Assembly: GCF_000264905.1 (NCBI RefSeq)
Contig: NW_006763150.1
Span: 864,093 to 928,092 of the forward strand
DNA length: 64,000 nucleotides
From: Stereum hirsutum FP-91666 SS1
Taxonomy: Eukaryota; Basidiomycota; Agaricomycetes; Russulales; Stereaceae
Direction of reading: 5' to 3'
The stretch's first letter is position 1; the number at the start of each line of letters is the position of its first letter. Positions 22,969-35,600 of this stretch are shown in pieces. The notes beneath the pieces are model-generated. The model ran no database searches, was not told the origin of the DNA, and was given only the letters and a program-made list of their open reading frames with translations. The position numbers and the translations under genes are program-made.

Positions 22969-23515
22969 GGTTTTTGATCAACGTCCTCTTCCGTTTGCGA
23001 AGTCAAGCGTTGATGCGTGTTCGGCCTCACGTGGCGCATGTATGATGGATTGTTGCGCCACATTATTTCCTCTCGTGCCACACTAATACTCATTTCAAAG
23101 CGACTCGATACGGATTTAAGAGATGAGAGAACCGAGCAGAAGATGCATTATACGGAAACTGAGTGAGCCAGGGGAAACTATGAACACGAGTCGTACATAT
23201 GTATAGCACGCATGACCGTGCAAGTGATGCTATAGGTACGGGTATATGATGCAAACAGCGATATCATCCGATTCCAAGCTGGAATATACAGGCAGGAGGA
23301 GCCCTACGTGCGTGAGGTAAACGAGACAAACAGAAATAGTAGAAAGCCTACACGGAGCGCGTTTATACCCACCACGAAAGGACGGGGTAAAACCCAAATA
23401 GGACAGGGTAAAACCCAAATAGGACGGGAGAAGAGAAGTAGCAAAGCAGACATAATAAAAGCCCTCCCTAGTACGGCCGTGCGAAGTTCGCGTGTAGCTG
23501 GACAAATGTAGGCCC
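22969..23515. other. Intergenic: SHR3 promoter side and 3' region of the RhoGAP gene
   Basis: No gene seen. Contains the 21-bp tandem repeat listed below. Confidence 0.5.
23385..23426 (+). repeat. 21-bp direct tandem repeat, two copies
   Basis: Two adjacent 21-bp units starting GGGTAAAACCCAAATAGG, differing only at the last base. Each contains the imperfect palindrome GGGTAAAACCC. Confidence 0.9.
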
Positions 23516-26500
23516 CTACCTCGGGGTGAGTAGCGAAGAAGGCGAGGAAGATTGCTGAGACGACGGCCCACCGGCCGTGAGACCAGCTGAGCGAGGATTC
23601 AGCGGTGAGCCTGTAGGTCGTGGGGAGGCTGGAAGGCCGGGCCCAGGCAGACGACTATGTCGTCGTGTGTCAGCGGCGGTAACGTTGATGTTGAGCCCTC
23701 GAGTGGCGGCTACGCTTGACAAGCGCGACAGCGACATGTTATCGGGGGAGGGGCTGTGTTGAGGCACAGGACTGGACCCGTTTGAGGATTCTGGTAGATC
23801 GTTGTCCGTTGTCTCCGTCCCACTCTCATCATGTAGTGAGAAATCCTCTCCGTCCTCCGACTGACTTTCGTCTGGAGCTGCTGGAGAACGCCAGTCAGAC
23901 TAGAACTGGACAAAAAGGTATGAGCGCGGAATAGAGAGCTTCCTTACCTGCTAGATTTCTTCCAGACAATCCAAGCAGCTGATCGGCCTCAGCGTCCGCA
24001 TACTGACGACTGTTCCGTCTGATATCCTCAGGTCTGATCTCCTCGACCGTCCTGTACTGTGCGTTCCCTTTGTCATCAACGACAAACTCAGCGGGCTCAT
24101 CGTCATTGACGTTGAAAACCCGGCTGAAGTCTGCGAGCATGAGGCTGAAAACACCAGCGGGGATACCGAGTGTCGGGCTGAAGACGATTCCTACGTTCCG
24201 CATCGTCATCTTATTGATGTTTGCGTTCTGGACGATCAGGATGAGATGGGCGGCGAGGGCGCGGAGGAGGAAATAGTTTGGGACTGGAAGCTTCTGTACG
24301 AGACTGGAGAGCTCCCGAACTCGATCATTTGTGTCGACGAGGTCTACGGGCGACGACAGTCCTTCAGCAAGAGCCCCTGTATCGACGGCAAAGATATCCA
24401 CGCACCTATGACACCAAGGAAGCGGTGGTGCAGTTCACGAGTGAGGACGCTCACGGGTAGTTCACGGAAGAATGACTTCAGGAGGCCAGCAATGGCATGA
24501 GGGTCCCAATACTCGTCCGACGCAAGCAAGTCCACATCACCCTCTGCCAACGAGAACCCCACATAGAACCATGAGCGCTGTCCATAACCTCGCCCCGACT
24601 GAGAGTTCTGATGGAATGGAAGACTCACCGTTATTGAATCGATCCTTGAGGGCCTTGATGACTGCAGAGCTGCCACTCAATCGATAGATGCCTTCTTCCT
24701 GCTCTGCGTGCTTCTTCTCCAAAAAGTCGATGCAGCGGAATACGATGGATGGTAGGCCTGCTCTCTCAGATACATCAAGCGACTCTTCCAAGGGAACACC
24801 GAAGACATTGCGAGGGATATGCTGAACCGTCGGAGGCTTCTCACCTAAACCCAAGGTACCCCCACCTCAGTTAGCATGATGAAAGAACGACAGAAAAGGA
24901 CAGGACGCACCCTTAAACCGATCCCAGAACATCCTCGACTTCGCCTTCTCCCTTCTCTCATTGGGCTGATGCGTTTCAGGCTCCTTCTCCTTCGTGCCAA
25001 ACTTCAATCCAGCAGGGATAGGAGCTCCGTTCATAGGCCCTGAGATCTTGACCTTCGAGTTCGCCCCGTTCGCCATGTCTGGTCTTGGGGTGTTCTGAGC
25101 GCTCGGACTGGACCCGACGTCGGGCGATGACGGTCTCTCGGGGGTAAGAGTAAGATGCGTATGTGGTTGCGATCCCTGAGGCGGCTGTGGGGGCTGTAAC
25201 GGCGACGATCTGACGGTATCGTGCGAGGGATGATATGACTGCCGATGCAAATGACGATTTCGAGCGGCTTCGGAAGTCGCTGGCGACTGTCGAGAGCGCG
25301 AAGGACTTGCCACACCCGCGCCGCCACCGCCAGCACCGACAGCAGCAGCAGCCCGAGGATCCACCATATCCGAGTAATGGCCCAATTCCGAGTTAGCACG
25401 TGGTGTGACTGACGCGAGGAACTCGGTAGTTCCCGACTCGAGAGGCGATGTGGTGGGTAGCGAGCTGGACAGCGGGAGTTCGGTCGAGCTCGCGTATTGC
25501 GATGGCGGCTGGGATTGAGATGGCGATGGGCCTTTCTCGAGCAGACGACGAGCCGTCTGCTGGTCGGTGAAGCCCGAAGCGGGAGAGGGATAGCGGTCAG
25601 ATGGTGACACATCGTTTCCTTTTATGGAACTGGAGTCGTCATAGGGCGCTGTGTTCTGGAAAAGTTTGGCGGTGGCAGCGTCGTGAGGAATTTGGGAGAG
25701 GGGAAGGGCGGGGCCGACTGAAATATCGTCCTTCGACATTCCGCGCGTCGGTTGTTGACGTCCATTGCGCATGATGACTGGGGAATGTGCTGAATCAGGA
25801 GAAGCCGTGCTGGTGCGTGAATAGGTGGAGGCATTGGAGGTGGTGCTAGGAACGTTGGGGATGGTGACATTGATCGAGGCACCGCTGCTGGTGTTGGGTT
25901 TGGGGTCTTCGTCATAGACACCGGAGACGTAGCGTACGAGTATTTCCACCCAGTTATCTCGTTCTTCGTCGCTTTCAGCACATAGAACATGGCGATGCGT
26001 GCCGGCCACACCCTTTCGAGACTCGATGATGAGGAAAGCATGCCGGTACTCATTCTCTTCGTCCGTCTGAGGTCGATCGGTTGGTCGCTGCTGACGGCCA
26101 ATCTGGGCACCGGTGATCGCGATAGAGCCCAAGTGTGTGCCGCCGCGCTGCATCGCAAAGCGAATGTCAGAAATCCGGCGCTGTATATCAATAGGGAGGA
26201 AACGTACGCTTTCATAGTACTCCAGCTGCGGTCCCTGCAGCACAAAGAACCGAGTCTTCCAACCTCCAAAATTCTTCCCTCTCTTGGTCAGATAGCCCTC
26301 CTTATAGCCCTCTTTCGAGACAGGCTTGTTCGTCTCCTTCAAGATATCAGATGTCAGGAAAGCGATGACTTCATCGTTGTTCTTGATGGGAAGATTGATG
26401 AGAGTCTGGAGGTATTGTTCGAGAACCGCCTGCGATCCCACCGAGATCCATGTCAACACCCCGTATGGGAAAAATATGCAGCAGTGCTTACCTTCCGCTG

Positions 26501-28900
26501 GTCGACCTTTGAGGGCGCATGATCCCGCCACAACTTCCCATCTGGGAGGTTCGCAATCTTCTTCCCGACGCTCTTTCCCACCCTCGACCGCACTCTCTGA
26601 TCCAGCCCTAGCACGTCGCTGTACATCTTCTCTACGCTCCAGCCCTCCTTCCCTTTCCCCTTGATACTGCCGGTTCCGGTCGAGGTGCTCACACCATTGG
26701 GATCCACGTACACGACGAAGCTGAGGACGTCCTTCCCCCGCTCGTTCGGCCGCACGCTCGAGCTTGTGACCTGGATTCGTGTATGGGGCAGGTCGTGGGG
26801 AAGGAGAGGCAAGGCACGGAACGGGGAACCACCTCCATTCAACGAGCCTTTCGCATTGAAATTAAGGGTCGTTCCAGACATGTTCGTGTGTGAGCCCACG
26901 GTCTGGGCGTTATACGTATTCGCTGTAGGCGTCTGCGGTCCGTCAGCCAAGTCGTCAGCCGCAACAGTGACTACCTGTCGATGCGGTGGAGTCCGAGGGG
27001 GTTGAGTCGATGAGAAAGATGTTTGGTCCTTAGGGGATGCAGTCGAAGGCGGCATTGGGAAGTCGTCAGCGTGTAAGTTCGGTGCTGAGCTGGCCGCCTG
27101 AGCGCTCGCGAGCCCACCGTACGGGTTGTTGGTGGAATCTGCATCACGTTCAGGATCAGTGTTTCGCCGCCCGCGTGGGCCCGTAGACTGTTCCTCGTCT
27201 TCCTCGTCTTCACCTTCGTCCTCGACGTCATCCATGTCCAGGAACTCGCCGTCAGAATGTTCTGGTCCGCGTCGTGGGCTGTCGTATCGAGAATGGGTAT
27301 CGTTTTGATGGTTGATGTTTAGGTTGGACGTGGAATTGGGGTTGGAGGCCGAGTATGCCGTCGTAAGACTTCGAACGGGTGAGCTCATGCCACTACTATC
27401 GGCAAACGACATGCCCCCTGGGTTATCTACGGGAGACGGGGATTCATTGACAGATGGCAGCCTCGGCGATGGGAGGGGTGATTCTCCCATGGTGGATATG
27501 TACTGTTTTACTTCTGGAGGAAGAGAAATACGGGACTCGCGAGAGAGACTATGAGTTGGGGGAGGAAGATGAGCGGTGGTGGTTTCCAGGATCGCCTGAG
27601 CGGTCGGCAAGTGGCCGTGTGTCGACACTGGCGTCGTTAAGGCAGTCGAAGTACTGATAGAAGAGGCTGGTGTCGCGGTGGTGGGAGAAACAGCAGGTGA
27701 TGAAGAATCCGGTTCTGGTTCATCAGTGTCTCCAATCATCTGGTCCGGAGAGGATGACAATTGGGGCTGATCCTGAGCGGCCTGATTGGCGAGAGCTCGA
27801 GCATGCTGTCGCGCGGCGCGTGAGGAGGACTATGAAGAACATCAGAGTTGGAATGGTGTTTAGATATTTGGAAATGGAGGACTTACTTTGAGCGAGTTAG
27901 AGCGAGGTGGGGGTTTTACGGGGGCTGTGTTGCGAAAGTGCTCTTGAAACGAGGGATCAGAAGACGGCTTCGAGGATGATTGTGAAATAAGGACAGTGGG
28001 CCCCGGGCGAGAAGTTTCTGAGGACCCTGGCCGTGGTTGTCCGGGACCTGCAGGTATAATATTAGACAAAATGCAATTATCACTTGCTGAACTGAGTATT
28101 GAGACAAGGAACAATAGCGTCCTGCGAATTGATTCCTCTAGACATCTATGATAGAACCGAATCTCCAAATTTCTACTGCTGCTCCACGGTACGAAGAAGG
28201 TTGAAAAATAGCCGGGTCGTTATTGGACAAAGCGAATAGGGTCAACCGTCGCGTGCGCTGAGGCACAACCAGGCGACGATTTGACTTGGTAACAGAAGAA
28301 GCCGCGGTGGACAGAGGTAAAAGACGGGGAAAAGGGCAAAAAGGTAGAAAATGAAGGGAAGAAGAACGTACTGGGCTCGTCTGATTGGTGGCGCAGGAGA
28401 GTAGCTCTGGGATTCGGAGACGAATTTGAGCGAGAAGCAGAGGACGAAGGCTTGCCATGTCTCTCGTGTCTCTCCCCCTTGAAGGCTTTCAGGATGGCGT
28501 CGGTGTTCTCTCCGAGCGCATTTAACTTGGACTTGTAGGCCTCGCGCTCTGTCCTGATTCTGTCGTTGTCTCTGTTGAGCTGTGTTGTAGCGCTGCGCTG
28601 TTTCTCGATAAGCTTCCAGAGCTGACTGTTTTGGGCAGCGACCGAATTGCGGTCTGCGACGAGGTGTTCGAGAGTAGCACGTATGGGATCGGGCGCATTG
28701 GCGTGTGCGGCGAGAAGGGTATCAAGGGAGACGGGGTGTGAAGGGCGGCCTGACGATGGGGTCGTGACAGAGGACGTTGACGTGGATGGACGGGGCGTGT
28801 GTGGAGAAAGCGTATGAGACGAATGTGAGGAAGACACGGTGAGGTGGTCGTTATTCGCGTGCCGGGACGACTGAGGCGTTGATGGGGCAGGCATTGCCAT
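23516..28900 (-). CDS. Bem3-like Rho GTPase-activating protein (PX, PH, RhoGAP)
   Basis: Stimulates GTP hydrolysis by Rho/Cdc42-type GTPases at membranes during polarised growth. Exons 28900-28372, 28047-27887, 27829-26492, 26429-26208, 26147-24911, 24844-24629, 24543-24406, 24343-23948 and 23880-23516 give 1533 residues. A predicted coiled coil lies at about 80-140 (DRIRTEREAYKSKLNAL). A long Ser/Pro-rich linker with an acidic run follows (about 230-580). The PX domain is at about 580-715 (RIQVTSSS, FVVYVDPNG) and the PH domain at about 718-830 (EGYLTKRGKNFGGWKTRFFV). After another disordered linker comes RhoGAP at about 1175-1390. The Arg in EEGIYRLSGS (near residue 1217) is the catalytic arginine finger; LLKSFFRELPVSVL and MTMRNVGIVFSPTLG are further RhoGAP blocks. 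The last intron has a CAGCAG acceptor, so one Ala may be alternatively included. The order PX-PH-RhoGAP is that of yeast Bem3. A Rho3-like GTPase gene lies next upstream on the same strand. Confidence 0.9.
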
Positions 28901-30942
28901 GGTCGTTGTCGATGGCGATGGCGGGAAGGACGTCGTCGCCGTCGTCGGGGATGTTGGACGGGCTGGAGACGGACGAAGAGCAGAGACGGAGACAGGTTCT
29001 GGTTCTGCTATAAGTCACATGACCCTCCCGCCCTTCTTGGCGCTTAACAACTTCTTGGCGGTTCGTCCTCTCTTCGTCCGTACTACTACCAATAACATCC
29101 ATCGACCAACAATGGTCGCTTTGACCATCTACACGAGTTATCCTCTTTCCTTCAGCGGCCGTGCAATTCTTCTCTTCATTTCGCTGTCGTTAACACCAAA
29201 AGGAATGGCGGTCATCGCGTCCCGTACTCTTCCCTTCATGCTCAAAATAAACCCCATTTTGGCGTTTGAATCTCTCACTCTTGCTTCTCAGAATGACCGA
29301 ATAATTGGTCGCTTTACCCCTTCTCACCATCCCGGATGGTCGTACGATTGCTTTCAGCAAATCCATCACGCATCAAACATTCTTGGACCTATGTAACTGA
29401 TCGTACGCCGTACAGCTCCTACGTCGCCCAGGCCCGTCGGCATCAACTTCTTCCTCTGATGGTGGCTTCGAGCGAACACACGCTCCTTATATCGGGCCTG
29501 TCTGCAGCTGCGCAAGGTTTGGCCGTTGGTCATGTCGACAGACTGCCCTGATTTGGGTTGTCCATGGTTTCGCCATAGCTCGGGCAGGTGGACGCTTCCC
29601 AGATACCTTTAAGTTTGGGAATGCCTTCTAGTTGTACCACACAACTATCAATAGGGCGGCGTTGCGACTAGTCTTGGGCTCGCAGAATGTTCTGATCATA
29701 GTAGGACCCTCATTGTCTCGATAGTTCTCATCGGGTTCGTTCATGACTCTACGGCTATCGCCTGACCGCTGTCCTGATGGTGGTCGATTCTATGAAACCG
29801 GCTACAGCGGCGACACGCTACGTCCTCTTGGTTGCTTCCCTGGGTCTGAAGCATACCTCGCTAGGTGCTGGCATCTTGACCTGACGGACCTCGAGACTAG
29901 CCTGCTGGCAGATCTTGTCTGGTCCCAGGTCTAGCAGACAATCCCGCGCAGGCAAATGCGCACGCAGTGATGCGATGATCCAGGGACACAAGACGAGTTA
30001 GCAGACGTCAAGGAACGAATGAAGACGATGGTTCATCTCGTACTTCGCGCCCAACTACGCCTATCACTATTACTGGCTAGCATACACCAATTCGTTGATG
30101 ACGGTTAGATGAAATGACCTCGACTGCCCTGACTCGGAGGATGGTGCCCCTCGCCACTTTCGTCTATTCCACCGATTGCGCCAGCCTAACAGGGACTCTA
30201 GGTGTGGGACTGAGAAGAACAGCGACACCGATGTTCGAGTGACCAGAATAATGATGTATGTGTTTCGCCAACTACTCAAAGAAAATACTGCGGCTGGCCA
30301 GTTGGCAGCAACGGTGGCCTAGTATCACGGATGGCTCAATCTGGCACCCATAGACACCCTGGCTCACACAGGGCGAACAGTTCACTAAGAGCATTGATGT
30401 TCATGCAGACTGATATTCAGCATCTCAGGTGTCCCATATAACATCCAAGATCCCTTTTCTACCACCCAGCTCGCCACCGATCGCCCTATGAACGAACGGC
30501 CCCAAGATTCAAAGCGAGCTCGAATAATGGGTGTTTAAGGTAGTTATAATGATGATTATTGTATACAAGATCAGTACAAGTCGGATATGCCATGTACCTC
30601 CGACGACGCTTCAGCGGTAAGAACGAGGGTTGCACAGGTGTATGTGTGCCATGTGGGCCTAGATGAATATACCTGACAGGCGTGCAGGCAGAAAAAAAAA
30701 AGAGGAGAGTCTGGCCACGATTAAAACAAAAATTACATGAAGGAAAAGTGGATGAACCCATAGGTGTGAAGACATAAACACAGAGAAGACCACCAAGGAA
30801 AAGGGGGTATAGCAGGAGGATAGCCGGATGTCCGTCCATGGGCATGGAGTGGCGGGTGGCGGCGTGGGTAAGGATTCCGCAACTCCAGCGCAGGGTATCA
30901 TCAGGCATATGAGACAGAGGAGGGTGTAGAGCAAAGGGCGCA
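28901..30942. other. Intergenic, no gene seen
   Basis: About 2 kb between the RhoGAP start and the RHO3-like stop. The first 200 bases are probably the RhoGAP promoter. Short open frames at 29336-29551 and 29743-29934 have no splice support and no recognisable motif. An A-rich run lies near 30690. Confidence 0.4.
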
Positions 30943-32153
30943 TCACATCACTATGCACCCTCCACCTTGTCCTTGTCCTCCTTGACCCTTCGCTCTCGTC
31001 GTGAGTGAAACCCGTGCAGCCTCATAGAAGACTTCAGCTACACCCCGATTATGTTTCGAGCTACACTCTAGAATGGGCGGCAGCAGTACGAACAGGTGAG
31101 GACATAGTACGAGATAAATTTCAGAGTTGCGAACCTAGATAACGCGACGCTCGTATTCGGCGTGCAACTGTGAGACCCTCTTCGTATTGGACAGGTTGCA
31201 TCCCATACCGTGCGAGCCGTTCCTTCACCGACCGGTCATCCCGTAGATCGCATTTTAGAGCTGCAAGTGGCGTGTCAAAGCAATGGATTTATGGCTACGG
31301 CAGCTGACATACCGACGAGAACGAGCTATTTGGCAATACGTTTCAGTACACGGAGAGTGTGTCATAGTGAAGGCAACGCACTTTGACGCCCGGACAATAT
31401 TCTAGGATCTCATCTATCCACTAACACCATTGAAGCTAAGGGCTTTCGGGTCTGGTTGATTGGATGGACGGGGAGACTGACCTTGGATTCGACGTTCTCC
31501 AGCGATGTTGGATTATCAACCTGCATTCAAACAATGCAACTCGCCGGTCAATATGTTGACCGCGCGGGAAGACAAAGGATGTCTAGGAACTCGATTGACG
31601 CACCGAGAAGCAGATCATGACGACGTGTGTTTCTGCGTAGCTCAGTGATCTTAGACGATCGAACTCTTCCTGGCCTGGGCGATGGAATGACAGAGGCAGA
31701 GGCCGTGGGATCAATAAACATGAGGGAGTGTGGGGTGGGGACGGACGGACCGGCGGTATCCCATAGACTGAGCTCGACTAGCTGATCATCTACGTAGAGG
31801 TCATGGACGTAGTTTTCGAATACGGTGGGTTCACTGTGTACGGGGTGGCGAATATGAGGAGGCGAAGAGCGAGAGAATGTAGAGTTGGTGACGCACTAGA
31901 CTTGTGTGAAGAAGCCTCGTGTGAAGACGTTTAGTAACGACGTCTTGCCTACAGACGAGTAAGATCAATCAGAAGACGCCAAATGAGCACTCTGAGGCTG
32001 ACGCACCACAGGCACCATCTCCACATACGACGACCTTTCGTTGGACCTAGCGCAGGGGTTATTGAGGAACTAGTGCGAGGAAGGGACAACTAGACGGACC
32101 GGTCTTCCACGGCCAAATGATGGTGTACCAGACGATGTCCCACACTGGGGCAT
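30943..32153 (-). CDS. RHO3: Rho family small GTPase, Rho3-like
   Basis: Membrane-anchored GTPase controlling actin and exocytosis in polarised growth. Ten exons: 32153-32100, 32046-32007, 31948-31897, 31833-31751, 31674-31604, 31520-31482, 31420-31382, 31325-31313, 31260-31135 and 31067-30943, giving 213 residues. All guanine-nucleotide boxes are present: GDGACGKTS (G1), the effector loop YEPTVFENY, DTAGQEEFDRLRSLSY (G3), LKCDL (G4) and ECSSK (G5). It ends in a Gln/Gly-rich tail and the CaaX box CIVM for prenylation. The N terminus (MPQCGTSSG, then QRKVVVCGDG) resembles fungal Rho3 (MPLCG-type starts, possible acylated Cys) more than Rho1 or Cdc42; the Rho3 label is inference, the Rho family is not. 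The eighth exon is only 13 nt. A RhoGAP gene follows on the same strand. Confidence 0.92.
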
Positions 32154-32622
32154 GATGTTCAAGAGAGATGAGGGAAAGGCGGACGAATTTGTGGGTGACG
32201 AGGACGAAGGTGAAGGGAGAGAGAGGCAAAAGTGAGTGTCAGACGTGACTATTCGGAACGTGCTTGTTGTCGTTTGTTGAACGGCTTGGCGTGGCGATCG
32301 CACACTCGCGTGCCACACCTTCATTTCCCCCGCACTAATTTCTTGCCAATTTCGTCTCAGACTCTCCAACTAAGTACCAAGCTGTGCTCCCCGATTATAG
32401 GCACAAGATGACTTCTAGAGGGCAACGAACGCTACTGTACATGACCTCTATCGACAAAGTCTGAGAAAATGGCATACTACAATGCAAAGCGCTCGCAGCC
32501 AATGGCATAACGAGAGGGTGTTTCGACATGGTATCCCGAAATATAGATCTAGAGTCTATAAGTATGTGGTAAAGTATAAGCATAATTCGCGAGCTCAATT
32601 GAGCTGATGGAAGAAGATCTTG
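32154..32622. other. Intergenic: RHO3-like promoter and TF-A 3' region
   Basis: About 470 bases between two minus-strand genes. Nothing further recognised. Confidence 0.5.
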
Positions 32623-35600
32623 TCACGTCATTCCAAGCTGGGCCACAAAGTCTTCCCACACACCGTCCATCTGCAACGCCTCCGACGTTTGCGCCATGTC
32701 CTGAGGTATAATCCCATCCAATTGGAACGGCGCAGAGAAAGTGTCCGAGCTGTCTCCGGCATGATAGTCGAATGCGGGGAAGTATGATGGGAACTCTGGC
32801 TCGTCGTCGTCGTTGTGACCTTGATTTCGATGGTGGTGGTGCGGTTGCGTTTGTGAAGTAGACGCAGGCGGCTGCTCTTGTATGCCGAACTGCGTTGATA
32901 CCTGTGGTTGTCGTTGTATCTGCTGCTGCAGAGTGTGATATGACGTCAGACCAGCATAGAAGGCAGCGCTAAGGTCTAACAGCGAAGAAGTGTTGTTCGA
33001 CCCGGCGGCAGGGGAGGTTTGGAAGGATGGCATCGCAGACGGGATATCACATGAGGAGTGTCCTCCCAGTGCATCGCCCATACTAGGCACAGTATTTGAG
33101 TTCATCGGCGGTATACCCATAGCAGTAGGATGAGGTGCCGGGTCTCCGGTTGCGTCAGGTGAGGAGATGCCAAACGTCCGCAGGTAGTCCACAACTGTTG
33201 GGTGCATTTCGTTTTCTTGGAGATGCGGCAGAGGGACTACTGGGCTCATCGGCCATGAGGAGTGGTCAGATGGGAACGAATGTACTTTCGGCATGGAATG
33301 TGCGTTTCTTGTGGTGAAGGTGGGCGATGTGGTGGCAGGGGTTGGTTTGACAGCTTGGGTCCTCACGGCAGAGACATTGACAGAAACAAAGCGGTTCTTC
33401 CCTCCAAGCGTAAGCAGCTCATCGTCCTCGTCCGTTGATTCGGCAGAGCTCGAAGAATCATCAGAGATGTGAACAGGGGAGGGGCCTTTCCCGTTTCGAA
33501 AGGCATCTAAACTAAGGTGTGCTCGCTTCTGCAGCTTCGTCATGACACCCTACAGAGGATGAGGCGGCATGAGAACAGGCAAGTAATACATCGATGCGTA
33601 CGTACTAAGACTTTTTCTGCACGGAAAATGGGAGCGACTTTGCTGAAGAGGTCGCATGCCGAATCTAGCTGCACCAGGGCTGAAGGAGCTAAACTCAAAG
33701 AAGGACACCGAGTGACGATGGATCCCAGGATGATCTGAGAAGAGTTAGTCGGGTAAGATAAACTTACAGGATAGTATGGTGGATGACGCACTGTGCAGGA
33801 AAACATATGCGTCCATAGAAACCATGTCCTTTCCATGGGTTCCTTCAGGAGATAGTATAAGTTGCGGATGAGGACAATCAAGGAACCTGCGCTTCGATAT
33901 GCGGCAATGACAGACGTTCCGTATGGCCCCCCTAGTGGATCTTTTCCACCGGTGCTCAACGCTCGAGCGAAGAAACTGCGGTGCATATACAACAGATCTA
34001 TAATTTCCACAAGAGCAATTAGAAACTAGAAAGTACATGAGTACGCAAATAATATACACACTCATTTCTCGCATGGCAAGGACGGTATGTTGTTGCATGA
34101 TGAGCGCCGTCGACTGAGTGTCCCCATACTTTTCTGATGATCCGTTGGAGCCAACAATTTGCAGCGCGGGAGGGACAGGGCAAGCCCGCAGTTTGCGGTC
34201 GCATTGCAGGACTATAGCATAACTCGGTGTTTTGGCACCAAAGACTTGGTCATGGATGACGGTCATGCCGATTGCACAAAAACGTTGTTTCCAGGCGCTG
34301 ACTATCAAAGAATAAGGTGCCCATCAAATTATGATACTCTAGACAACAAAGAGACGAGACGCGTGACGAACATGCCAGTTCCACTGGTGGTTGCGGATGA
34401 GGAGCTTTGCAGTCTACTTGAGCGATTGTGAAGGCCGGGGGCCGACCGAACGTAAGGGCTTGCCATGAATCATAAACGAAGAGTTCCCAGAGGAGTTCAC
34501 GTCGACGCTGAGTTTCCTCCGGGTCGCTGAGGGAAATATACGGATCAGTAAGGGACAATCGGCTGTAAAAGATTCTACTCACACGTCTAGGTGGCCGGTA
34601 TCACGATGAAGCCCAATCTGAAGAGAGAGTTAAATAGTATTTCGATGAAGGAGCATTGAATAGATAGTTTACGCTTTGTGCGAGTTTGATAGTCAATCCT
34701 GCAGGGAAAAATAGGTCAGTGGCAGGTCTAGACTAAATGCCGCCTTCAAATCTGAACTAACCCATTATGGCCCATCTCTGGCCCCCATTCGAACCATCCC
34801 TCTCCACGAAAAATAGATATACGCTCATCAGGAACTGCATCATCCGCACTGTCAGTCACAGCAAGGCTGATGGCACAGTCAAAGACTCGCGTACCAAAGC
34901 CTGTACGGAACCGAGTGTTGGCTCGTTGAACACAGGGCTCTGAAAAAGTGCAGCGCGAGCGAGCATGTTGTACTTCTCCGCTTCGATATTGAACGCCGGT
35001 AGTCTTGGGTCCATGAGGCTCCCGTTGGCTAATATCATGAACATGATCGCTAGCCGTTGCGAGAGAATAAAAGCAGGTTCGTCGGGGGAGGGAAAGGAGG
35101 GGTTCGATCGATAAAGGACCGAAAACACGGTTTCATTGAACTCTGTGAATGGTATTGGGTCGTACCTTCAAGAATGCAAAACTAGCGGGTCAATGTGACT
35201 GTAAGTTGTGGTGAAGATGTGGACTGACAGCCAAGCGATACGAGAGTAGTAGAGATTGTAGAGTTCGGTGGCCTTCTCTACTGGTGGGAGATACCAATAC
35301 AAGTTTCGGAGCCTGTCATTGACGGTTTTCAGATCCAGCTGAGTGAGTGGCGACAATCGGAATCCACAGCCAAGGTCAATTATCTCTTGAGGTAGAATAT
35401 TTCGAAGCTCAGCGGTCCGGTCGTCTGGGTCAGGGTCCAAATTGCCCTCATTCTGTGAGCTCACAGGTGAGATGAGTTCCACTCGAGAGCCAGACGACGT
35501 TTACCTGCAGAAAATACTATGGGACTCTGTAAGGAGTAATAATTACATTTCAGAAAAGAAAGCATAACGCACCCAAGAGTTTGCGAATGTCCCGTAGTAG

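Noticed and set aside
30686..30710. Poly(A)-like run as a retroposon tail
   Set aside because: No reverse-transcribed body, target duplication or open frame next to it.
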